A DNA stretch of 40,733 nt, from contig PLBE01000126.1 of assembly GCA_003134435.1 (NCBI GenBank), positions 1 through 40,733 on the forward strand. The letters run 5' to 3'. Within the stretch, counting starts at the first letter, position 1. Each line of letters begins with the position of its first letter. The notes under the pieces were generated by a model. That model was not told where the DNA came from. It saw only the letters and a program-made list of their open reading frames with translations, and searched no databases. A program made the translations under genes and the position numbers. Below are positions 1-6,110 of this stretch, piece by piece. Origin of the DNA: Acidobacteriaceae bacterium (GTDB lineage Bacteria; Acidobacteriota; Terriglobia; Terriglobales; Acidobacteriaceae).

Positions 1-494
1 ACCGCCAGCGCCCGCGCAATGCACAAACGCTGCTGTTGCCCGCCCGACAGGCTGGCGCCCGACTTCTTGTGCAGATGATCCTTGACTTCGTCCCACAGCG
101 CCGCGGCGCGCAATGACTTATGAACGACCTCGTCAAGTTGTTTGCGATTCCGAAAGCCGTTCAACTTCAGCCCGGCCGCCACATTGTCATAGATGGACAT
201 GGTCGGAAAAGGGTTCGGCTTCTGAAACACCATGCCGACACGGCGGCGCAGTTGCGTAGCCGAGGTGCCGTTATAAACGCTGAGATCGCCAATCCGCACC
301 GTGCCTTCCACGCTGGCCTCGGGAATGGTCTCGTGCATGCGATTCAGACAGCGGATAAACGTGGATTTCCCGCAGCCCGACGGCCCAATCAGCGCAGTCG
401 CGTGATTGGCCTGCACGATGATGTTGATGTCGAACAACGCCTGTGTCTTGGCGTAAAAAGCATTCAGGTGCTCGACCGTGATTCCGACGCCCAT
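1..494 (-). CDS. pstB: Phosphate ABC transporter ATP-binding protein PstB (3' end outside window)
   Basis: ATPase subunit of the high-affinity phosphate importer PstSCAB, acting at the inner face of the cytoplasmic membrane. The visible 164 residues start MGVGITVEHLNAFY and contain the Walker A motif GPSGCGKST, the Q-loop region (MVFQKPNPFP) and the ABC signature LSGGQQQR; Walker B and the C-terminal part lie beyond position 1. The ATG at 492-494 follows an in-frame TGA, with GGGAG about 12 bases upstream. The gene is 63 bp downstream of pstA on the same strand and so probably ends the pstCAB transcript, often followed by phoU in such operons (not visible here). The family call is certain; only completeness is unknown. 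Confidence 0.96.
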   Translation of the reverse strand, partial: MGVGITVEHLNAFYAKTQALFDINIIVQANHATALIGPSGCGKSTFIRCLNRMHETIPEASVEGTVRIGDLSVYNGTSATQLRRRVGMVFQKPNPFPTMSIYDNVAAGLKLNGFRNRKQLDEVVHKSLRAAALWDEVKDHLHKKSGASLSGGQQQRLCIARALA

Positions 495-557
495 AACTGG
501 TTCAGCTCCCGCTCATGCTTCCGCCCAGGTCTCCGTCCGCTGCTTCCAGCCAGTGGC

Positions 558-1454
558 CTAGGCTCCCGCTAAAGTTCCGTGCCGTACCGCGATGCGGACC
601 GCTGCCACCGCGCTGACGATCAGCACAATCAAGACTAACGCTCCCGCCCATGCTTGTTTGTGCCACTCATCGAAGGGCGAAATGGCATAGGTGAAAATCT
701 GCAGCGACAGCGCGGCCGTCGGCTGGTCCGTTTTCCAGTTCCAGTACTGGTTTCCGAAAGCCGTGAACAGCAGCGGCGCCGTTTCTCCGGCCACGCGCGC
801 AAAGGCCAGCATAACCCCGGTGATGACCCCCGAGGTGGCCGTGCGCAACGTAATCGAGATCGTCGTCCGCCAGCGCGAGACGCCCAGACCGTAGGCCGCC
901 TCACGAATGGCCTGGGGCACGAGCAGCAGCATCTGCTCGGTCGTGCGGGCGATGGTCGGAATCATCATAATGGCGAGCGCGACGCCGCCCGCCAGCGCCG
1001 AGAAATGCTTCTGGCGCATTACCACCAACCCATAGGCCACGATGCCAATCACGATGGACGGCACGCCATTCAGCACGTCCGAGACAAAGCGCACGATATC
1101 ACCGTAGCGATTGCGCCCGTACTCCGAGAGAAAAATCCCCGCCCCGATGCCGAACGGCACGCCCAGCACACTGGCGATGGCAAGAATGACCATGGAGCCT
1201 ACGATGGCGTTGGCCATCCCCCCGCCCGGCTCACCCACCGGTTTCGGAGTCTGGGTTAGAAACGCGAGATTGATGGAGCCGATGCCCTTGTATACCAGGT
1301 AGGCGAAAATTGCGAACAAGGGCAGAAGCACAAGCGCGACGGTCAGCACTGAGAGGCCGGTCATGACGTGGTCGGTCACTCGCCGCCGCAAGCTCACCGC
1401 AGGCATGTGGATCTCCGGAACCACGGTTTTCGCGTTCGATTTCGTATCAGGCAT
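558..1454 (-). CDS. pstA: Phosphate ABC transporter permease PstA
   Basis: Inner-membrane permease that pairs with PstC to form the phosphate channel. The 298 residues have a hydrophilic N-terminus and about six hydrophobic segments, the first near residues 35-55 (VLTVALVLLPLFAIFAYLVY). The ABC permease EAA loop is visible as EAAYGLGVSRWRTT, where PstB docks. The length is typical of PstA. It starts 6 bp after the pstC stop, so the two are certainly cotranscribed and probably translationally coupled. No anomaly is seen. The name is assigned by its position second after PstC and by the PstA-like GVPSIVIGIVAYGLVV segment. Confidence 0.95.
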   Translation of the reverse strand: MPDTKSNAKTVVPEIHMPAVSLRRRVTDHVMTGLSVLTVALVLLPLFAIFAYLVYKGIGSINLAFLTQTPKPVGEPGGGMANAIVGSMVILAIASVLGVPFGIGAGIFLSEYGRNRYGDIVRFVSDVLNGVPSIVIGIVAYGLVVMRQKHFSALAGGVALAIMMIPTIARTTEQMLLLVPQAIREAAYGLGVSRWRTTISITLRTATSGVITGVMLAFARVAGETAPLLFTAFGNQYWNWKTDQPTAALSLQIFTYAISPFDEWHKQAWAGALVLIVLIVSAVAAVRIAVRHGTLAGA

Positions 1455-1460
1455 TTTCTC

Positions 1461-2495
1461 TCACGCCACGCTTCTCGCCGGTTGCCCCCGCGTCACACTC
1501 CACACCATAAGACGAGCCAGTGCGTTGACCACAATGGTCACAAAGAACAGCGCCAGGCCTATTTCGATCAAGGCGGAAAGATAGAGATCTCCGGTGGCTT
1601 CGGTGAACTCGTTGGCCAGCACGCTGGCCATCGTGTATCCGGGAGCGAACAGAGATTTAGCAATCTCAGGCCGGTTGCCGATCACCATGGTCACGGCCAT
1701 GGTTTCGCCGAGCGCGCGGCCCAGACCCAAAATGATGGCCCCCACGATTCCTGCCCGCGCATTCCGTAGCACGCCCATGCGGATCATTTCCCATCGCGTT
1801 GCGCCCAGCGCCAGCACGGCCTCACGTTGATGTTGCGGAACCACGGTCAGCACTTCGCGGGTGATAGAGGAAATAATGGGAATCACCATGATCGCCAGAA
1901 TCACCCCGGCAGCCAGCATTCCAATCCCGTAAGGCGGACCCGTGAAAAATCCGGTCCAGCCCAGCGTCTTGCCGAGAAACGGTTGTACATACTCGCGCAG
2001 TATGGGAACCATCACGAAGATCGCCCACAGCCCGTATACCACGCTGGGGATGGCCGCGAGCAGTTCGGTGGTAAACGAGAGTATCCCGCGCAGCCGTATC
2101 GGGCACATCTCGGTGATGAACACTGCCACCCCGATCGACAGCGGCACGGCGATCACAAGAGAAAGCAGCGACGACAAGATCGTGCCGTAGATGAAAGGCA
2201 GAGCGCCGTAGACATCCTCGACCGGATTCCAGTCCGACTGCCAGAAGAACTTCCAGCCAAATGCATGCCATGAAAGCTGGGAGCCGACCACCAGTTGGTA
2301 AACGATCAAGCCGAGCAGACCGACTACCGCCAACCCGCACAGGCGCATCGCCCAGCTAAAGACAACGTCGGGGATCTCGCTCACTTTGCCTTGCAACAGC
2401 GGCGTCGTTCTGGCTTCGATTTTCAGGGCGGCCTTCACTCCCGGCTCCGGTTCGGGAGCGTTGAAACGCGGCCGGGGCAGGGCTTGATTAGACAT
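1461..2495 (-). CDS. pstC: Phosphate ABC transporter permease PstC
   Basis: First permease of the Pst phosphate importer, in the cytoplasmic membrane. The 344 residues have an extended soluble N-terminus of about 45 residues, then six hydrophobic segments, with the conserved LLAAIPSVVYGLWAIFV stretch and the EAA loop EAVLALGATRWEMIRMG. It leads the pstCAB cluster, but pstS is not beside it: pstS lies 6 kb away past the toxin-antitoxin island, ppx, sixA and ppk. The ATG at 2493-2495 has no good Shine-Dalgarno. A Pho-box-like direct repeat lies only 24 bp upstream, so the leader must be very short or translation starts internally. The family call is firm, the start less so. Confidence 0.95.
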   Translation of the reverse strand: MSNQALPRPRFNAPEPEPGVKAALKIEARTTPLLQGKVSEIPDVVFSWAMRLCGLAVVGLLGLIVYQLVVGSQLSWHAFGWKFFWQSDWNPVEDVYGALPFIYGTILSSLLSLVIAVPLSIGVAVFITEMCPIRLRGILSFTTELLAAIPSVVYGLWAIFVMVPILREYVQPFLGKTLGWTGFFTGPPYGIGMLAAGVILAIMVIPIISSITREVLTVVPQHQREAVLALGATRWEMIRMGVLRNARAGIVGAIILGLGRALGETMAVTMVIGNRPEIAKSLFAPGYTMASVLANEFTEATGDLYLSALIEIGLALFFVTIVVNALARLMVWSVTRGQPARSVA

Positions 2496-2519
2496 TCCAT
2501 GCTGAGGCTAACAGAGGGT

Positions 2520-2538
2520 TGTTACAAATCGGTTAAAA
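2520..2538 (-). promoter_or_regulatory. Putative Pho box upstream of pstC
   Basis: On the minus strand two half-sites, TTTTAACC and TTGTAACA, are separated by GAT, giving the 11-bp periodicity expected for PhoB/PhoP-type response regulators. The second half-site resembles those of the much better site before pstS. It lies 24 bp upstream of the pstC ATG, which is unusually close and leaves little room for a leader. The link to phosphate control is inferred from the gene it precedes. Confidence 0.5.
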
Positions 2539-2556
2539 AGCTGGAAGGGTAGCGTC

Positions 2557-2660
2557 CTAATGTTGCGTTGCAACCAATTCGGCTATCGACCACACGCGAT
2601 CGGTCAGCCCTGCTTCCATGGCCGGGGTCACGCGAATCGTCTGGTGTATGCCGGCGTGCG
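2557..2660 (-). pseudogene. C-terminal relic of a transposase
   Basis: Read on the minus strand, this stretch ends in RVTPAMEAGLTDRVWSIAEL and stops at 2557-2559. A tail of the form TPAMAAGxTDHVWxxEEL is, from memory, a recurrent C-terminus of IS1-like DDE transposases in Acidobacteriota and cyanobacteria. No catalytic domain, start codon or matching upstream sequence is present, so only about 30 residues of a decayed copy remain. A perfect 10-bp hairpin follows directly upstream. The relic sits at the boundary between pstC and the toxin-antitoxin pair, which fits an insertion site. The assignment rests on remembered motif similarity. Confidence 0.5.
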
Positions 2661-2687
2661 CCCCTTCTCGCGCTTTTCGAGAAGGGG
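2661..2687. repeat. Perfect 10-bp inverted repeat with 7-nt loop
   Basis: CCCCTTCTCG at 2661-2670 is exactly complementary to CGAGAAGGGG at 2678-2687, with loop CGCTTTT. There is no T-run after either arm, so it is not a classic intrinsic terminator. It interrupts the reading of the transposase relic and could be a palindromic element or part of the decayed insertion. Confidence 0.8.
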
Positions 2688-2830
2688 CCTGCGAAACCGC
2701 CGACACCATTTATAAGTAGTCCCTACGCCCATCGGGGCTGACATCACCTACCTGATTGGCACGGGCTGCAACGAATAAGTCGTGTACCGATGAGAACCCT
2801 GCACCGTTGACCCTATTTGACTTGTTTAGT

Positions 2831-2852
2831 GACTATAGTTAATATTATAGTC
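2831..2852. promoter_or_regulatory. Putative operator/promoter of the Phd-VapC pair
   Basis: The 7-bp arms GACTATA (2831-2837) and TATAGTC (2846-2852) are perfectly inverted around an 8-bp AT-rich spacer, ending 3 bp before the antitoxin ATG. TAATAT/TATAGT sequence inside the repeat could serve as a -10 element. Phd/YefM antitoxins normally repress their own promoter by binding such palindromes, so this is probably the autoregulatory site. Confidence 0.6.
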
Positions 2853-2855
2853 ATT

Positions 2856-3095
2856 ATGAACCAGGTTTCCATTTCCGAGTTTAAGGCCAAATGCCTGGGA
2901 TTGATTGAGGAAGTTCATAAGACGCGCCAGCCGCTGCGCATTACCCGCCATGGAAAGCCCGTGGCGGAAGTGGTTCCGGCCGGGCCCGACCGGGCCCGCA
3001 AATTTGTCGGTGCGGCAATCGGCACGGGAACGATCGTTGGCGATATTGAGGGTCCCATTATCGATTGGGAGGCAATGGAGATCTATCGGAAATGA
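2856..3095 (+). CDS. Phd/YefM-family antitoxin
   Basis: DNA-binding antitoxin that should neutralise the downstream PIN toxin and repress its own operon. The 79 residues start MNQVSISEFKAKCLGLIEEV and carry the family pattern RQPLRITRHGKPVAEVVP at about residues 27-44, followed by a C-terminal tail (IDWEAMEIYRK) that would bind the toxin. An in-frame ATG 39 bp upstream lies before the inverted repeat; the start at 2856 is preferred because it gives the standard family N-terminus and leaves the operator upstream. Its TGA overlaps the toxin ATG (ATGA), a typical coupled antitoxin-toxin arrangement. The pair sits in a small accessory island between pstC and ppx. Confidence 0.9.
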   Translation: MNQVSISEFKAKCLGLIEEVHKTRQPLRITRHGKPVAEVVPAGPDRARKFVGAAIGTGTIVGDIEGPIIDWEAMEIYRK

Positions 3096-3478
3096 ACCTC
3101 CTCCTCGACACGCACATCTGGATCTGGAGTCAGTTGCAACCCAGAAAACTAAGCCGGCGCGTCTCCGCGGAACTTTCGAATGTCAAAAATGAACTCTGGA
3201 TTTCTCCCGTAAGTATCTGGGAGGCGCTGGTTCAGATGCAGAAAGGGCGAATCCGGGTCGATAATCCTTATACTTGGATCCGGAAGTACTCGGAACAATT
3301 GCGAGAGGCGCCCTTGACCAAGGAGATTGTCACCACCGCCATGGTCCTGGTGTTTCCCCATGCCGATCCAGCCCTCCGCTTTCTGGCCGGAACCGCCAAA
3401 GTTCTCGACTTAACACTCGTTACCAACGACCGCAACCTGCTCGATTCCACTGAAATTTCCACCCTGTCCAATCGCTAG
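3092..3478 (+). CDS. VapC-like PIN-domain toxin, third acidic residue substituted
   Basis: PIN-domain ribonuclease toxin of a type II system. The 128 residues start MNLLLDTHIWIW. The expected acidic residues are D6 (LLLDTH), E44 (SIWEAL) and D113 (LVTNDRNL). The usual DPADR motif reads DPALR at residues 92-96, so the normally conserved third Asp is Leu95; D92 is present but is not the usual metal ligand. Activity may be weakened or lost. The start is the ATG overlapping the antitoxin stop; an upstream in-frame ATG at 3065 would lie inside the antitoxin gene. The family call is strong and toxicity uncertain. Confidence 0.9.
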   Translation: MNLLLDTHIWIWSQLQPRKLSRRVSAELSNVKNELWISPVSIWEALVQMQKGRIRVDNPYTWIRKYSEQLREAPLTKEIVTTAMVLVFPHADPALRFLAGTAKVLDLTLVTNDRNLLDSTEISTLSNR

Positions 3479-3818
3479 ACACACGATCTTCATCGTAATC
3501 GTTCCCCACTGATTCATCACATCCAGCGGGTGATCGCCCTCACAGACATCCCTCACGCCTTCCGCAATAATGAAATCGGATTGGCCAAGGCAGAACTCTG
3601 CCCGTCTCCAGAGACGAACCCTGATGCCGCACGAGAGCATTTGCCGGCGCTCTTTGAAAACCCACATAGCACCCCAAGGCTCTCCACCTATTCCCAAATT
3701 GGGAGCGCGGCAATGTTATTTTCCGTTAACTCCTTATTCCGGAATACTTTGATATAAGTCCTTATTTTTCAAAGACCAAAGCAGAAAATTCCCGCCAAAG
3801 CCATGATTTCATTAGACC

Positions 3819-3838
3819 GGGGGGGGGGAGGGTGGGGG
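3819..3838 (+). repeat. G-run with quadruplex potential
   Basis: Ten G residues (3819-3828) are followed by A, GGG, T and GGGGG (to 3838). Four G3 tracts with very short loops can be drawn, so a G-quadruplex is possible. A homopolymer of ten is also prone to length variation and to sequencing error. It lies about 250 bp upstream of ppx. Confidence 0.7.
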
Positions 3839-3962
3839 TACCAAAGAGTAAATACCGGGTCCGTCGTCCCACCATTTGCCGAAACCCCGATTGTCGCGGC
3901 GTGAATCTCAGTTGCCTGTCGGCTGAAGAGGCGGGGCGCGGTTTTGCCGAGCAGTTGGGTTT

Positions 3963-3986
3963 CTCCGTGACTCCGTGTCTCCGTGG
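3963..3986 (+). repeat. Dispersed-type short repeat, three 8-bp units
   Basis: CTCCGTGA, CTCCGTGT and CTCCGTGG follow each other without gaps and lead into GTGAAAAAA. Sequences of the form 'CTCCGTGTCTCCGTGGTGAA' recur in intergenic DNA of many Acidobacteriota and other soil bacteria, from memory. Only this copy is present in the window, so dispersal cannot be shown here. Confidence 0.6.
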
Positions 3987-4085
3987 TGAAAAAAAACAGA
4001 TCAGGACATTACCGGCAAGCGTACAAGCTTGCGCGAATCACCCCGTCTGTGAGAATACTGTTGCTTCACCTTTGATCTTCCCTCG

Positions 4086-5618
4086 ATGCCCACTTTTGCC
4101 GCCATTGATATCGGCTCAAATTCTGTTCGTCTGAAAATTTCGCGCCTGCAGGCCGGGCGACTCAAAGAAATTCACGAAGATCGCGAAGTCACTCGCCTGG
4201 GCGAAGGGGTCTTCCGCAGCGGGCTGCTCTCGCCTGAAGCCATGTCGGAAACCGTCCGCGTCTTGCGGCGGTTCAACCGCGCCGTGCAGGAATGCGGAAC
4301 CGATTCAGTGAAAGTCGTAGCCACCGCCGCGCTCCGCGATGCCCGCAATTCAAGAACATTTCTGGAGTGGATTCGCTCCACTACCGGTTGGACCATCGAA
4401 ATCGTTTCCGGACTGGAAGAGGCCCGCCTCATTCACCTGGGAATTATCTCCTCCGGCCGCCTGGGAGCGCATAGCGTTCTGCTGGTGGACCTGGGCGGTG
4501 GCAGTTGCGAGCTCACGCTTTCGCGCGAGGGACAACTCCGGGATACGGTCAGTCTGCCGCTCGGAGCCGTGCGCCTGACCGGCGAATTTCTTCATCACGA
4601 TCCGCCCCGAAAGGGTGAACTGAAGCGGCTCCAGGAATTTGTGGCCCGGGAAATCACCCGCATTCAAGGTCGCGTCAAAGCGGCGCGCGTAGGGGAAGTG
4701 ATCGCAACCTCCGGCACCGCCGCCGCACTGGTGGGCATGGCCAGCCATCTGGCGCGTCCCGGGAAGCGCCGGCCTTCGACGTATGCTACGCGCGAAATGA
4801 TCCGCCGCATCACCAAGCAGATCAGCCGCCTGACCCTGGAGCAACGGCAGAAGGTTCCTGGGATTGGTCCGCGCCGCGCCGAGATTATCTGCGCCGGCGC
4901 CGTGGCCTACACGGAATTGCTGGAGCGCTGTCATCTTGCCGGGTTCCGCTATTCGGCGCTGGGACTGCGCGACGGCATCCTCGCTCAGATGGCGGCCGAT
5001 TACGATCGCAGCACGCGCTCGGGCCGTGCCATCGAGTCGGAACGCTGGGAGTCGATCAAGCGCGCAGTGGAACATTACCGGGTCGACATGCAACATGCCT
5101 TGCACGTGCGCGACGCCGCCCTGTTGCTGTTTTCCTCCCTGAAATCCGTGCACCACCTCCCGCCGGAGTATCACGAATGGCTGGCCGCGGCGGCCATGCT
5201 TTACGAAGTCGGCGATTACGTGAACCGCAACGGGCATCACCGGCACACTTACTACATCATCGCCAACTCTGAAATTCTGGGATACACCCCGCACCAGCGC
5301 CGCATCATCGGCTCCATCGCCCGCTATCTGGGAAAGTCGCGGCCCACCCCTGGCGATGGTCCCATGAACGGATTGAGCCCCGAAGACCAGGAAAATGTGG
5401 AGAAGGCGTCGGTACTATTGCGCATCGCGCGCGCCTTGAACATGGGGAGAAACCAGGCTGTGGGGAACGTCGCAGTCTCGGCGCGAAGCGGGAAAGTCTC
5501 GATGAAGCTGACGCCGCGCGGCAAGGCCAGCGTCGATCTCGAAGTCTGGTCGATCGAAAAAGACCGAGCCTACTTCCGCGAAGTCTTCGGTCGCGAACTC
5601 TCGGTCGCGGCAGCGTAA
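4086..5618 (+). CDS. ppx: Ppx/GppA exopolyphosphatase with C-terminal HD-like domain
   Basis: Hydrolyses terminal phosphate from polyphosphate, or pppGpp; the two activities cannot be separated by sequence here. The 510 residues start MPTFAAIDIGSNSVRLKI, the ASKHA nucleotide-binding motif. Further motifs are VVATAALRDA, SGLEEARLIHLGI and VLLVDLGGGSCELT, the phosphate-2 loop with GGGS. The C-terminal third (from about residue 320) is HD-like, with HALHVRDAALLLF and GHHRHTYYIIANS; the usual H-E/D pair reads Tyr-Glu in MLYEVGDYV, so metal binding there may be altered. The gene is opposite in strand to ppk, and its 3' end overlaps sixA by 49 bp. The polyphosphatase role is inferred from ppk and pst next to it. 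Confidence 0.93.
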   Translation: MPTFAAIDIGSNSVRLKISRLQAGRLKEIHEDREVTRLGEGVFRSGLLSPEAMSETVRVLRRFNRAVQECGTDSVKVVATAALRDARNSRTFLEWIRSTTGWTIEIVSGLEEARLIHLGIISSGRLGAHSVLLVDLGGGSCELTLSREGQLRDTVSLPLGAVRLTGEFLHHDPPRKGELKRLQEFVAREITRIQGRVKAARVGEVIATSGTAAALVGMASHLARPGKRRPSTYATREMIRRITKQISRLTLEQRQKVPGIGPRRAEIICAGAVAYTELLERCHLAGFRYSALGLRDGILAQMAADYDRSTRSGRAIESERWESIKRAVEHYRVDMQHALHVRDAALLLFSSLKSVHHLPPEYHEWLAAAAMLYEVGDYVNRNGHHRHTYYIIANSEILGYTPHQRRIIGSIARYLGKSRPTPGDGPMNGLSPEDQENVEKASVLLRIARALNMGRNQAVGNVAVSARSGKVSMKLTPRGKASVDLEVWSIEKDRAYFREVFGRELSVAAA

Positions 5619-6100
5619 AGAGCGCGCAGAATACGGGGCGTGATGCACCAGCTCAGCGAACCCGCGTTGCGCCGCATTTCAACCTTGGCGACGGCGCCCT
5701 TCTTCAGTTCGACCACCGCCTCGGCTCCCCCGTCACTGATCACCCGTCCCAGAAATTCACGAAGGTTCGGGTTGTGTCCCACCAATAGCATGGAATCCTG
5801 GCGGGCATACTTTTCCAGCATCTTTTGAAACTCGGCGAAGCTCGCCTCGGGACGCAACGCATTCTCCACCACCAGTTTGCCCTCGTGGCCCATTTCATTG
5901 CCCACCAAAGCCGCGGTTTGGGTGGATCGTTTCAGCGGGCTGGAAACGATGATTTCCACCTGCACGCCGAGCGCAGCCAGGGCACGGCCAATGTATCCGC
6001 ATTGCTCGATGCCGTCTTTGTCGAGCGCGCGCTTTTCGTCCTTCTTGGCAGTGCTTAACTGTTGCCCGGCACTGGCATGGCGCAAAAAATAAAGAAACAT
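5570..6100 (-). CDS. sixA: SixA-type phosphohistidine phosphatase (histidine phosphatase superfamily)
   Basis: Small branch-1 histidine phosphatase that removes phosphate from phosphohistidine in proteins; the true substrate is unknown. The 176 residues start MFLYFLRHASAGQQ, with the catalytic RHG-type motif R7-H8 (RHA here, as in SixA), then VSSPLKRSTQTAALV and the second His in LLVGHNPNLREFLG. Starts at ATG 6098-6100, 10 bp downstream of the ppk stop on the same strand, so the two are probably cotranscribed. Its last 49 bp are antisense to the end of ppx, a real tail-to-tail coding overlap. sixA next to ppk is a common pairing in several phyla (from memory). Confidence 0.9.
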   Translation of the reverse strand: MFLYFLRHASAGQQLSTAKKDEKRALDKDGIEQCGYIGRALAALGVQVEIIVSSPLKRSTQTAALVGNEMGHEGKLVVENALRPEASFAEFQKMLEKYARQDSMLLVGHNPNLREFLGRVISDGGAEAVVELKKGAVAKVEMRRNAGSLSWCITPRILRALYAAATESSRPKTSRK

Positions 6101-6110
6101 TTCGGAGTGA

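Larger units (their letters stand above)
3479..4085. other. 607-bp intergenic region with no convincing gene
   Basis: Short open frames exist on both strands, but none has a recognisable family or a convincing start; they may be decayed coding sequence. Visible structures are: a 12-bp palindrome TATTCCGGAATA at 3735-3746; two copies of TCCTTATT at 3731-3738 and 3759-3766; an AT-rich stretch about 3715-3790 with a -10-like TATAAG at 3753-3758; a G-run at 3819-3838; and an 8-bp tandem repeat at 3963-3986. The ppx promoter must lie here, but I cannot place it. Confidence 0.6.

Noticed and set aside
2700-2790. Short frame ending IGADITYLIGTGCNE before the toxin-antitoxin pair
   Set aside because: No start, no family and too short to support as a gene; possibly a remnant.
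3410-3697. Minus-strand frame of 95 codons after vapC
   Set aside because: It overlaps the end of vapC and has no recognised family or good start. It could be a decayed gene, but I cannot support it.
3963-3986. CRISPR-like repeat
   Set aside because: Three contiguous 8-bp units without spacers are a tandem repeat, not a CRISPR array.
4350-5294. Long open frame antisense to ppx
   Set aside because: It lies wholly opposite a strongly conserved gene, has no recognisable domain and reflects GC-rich codon use.
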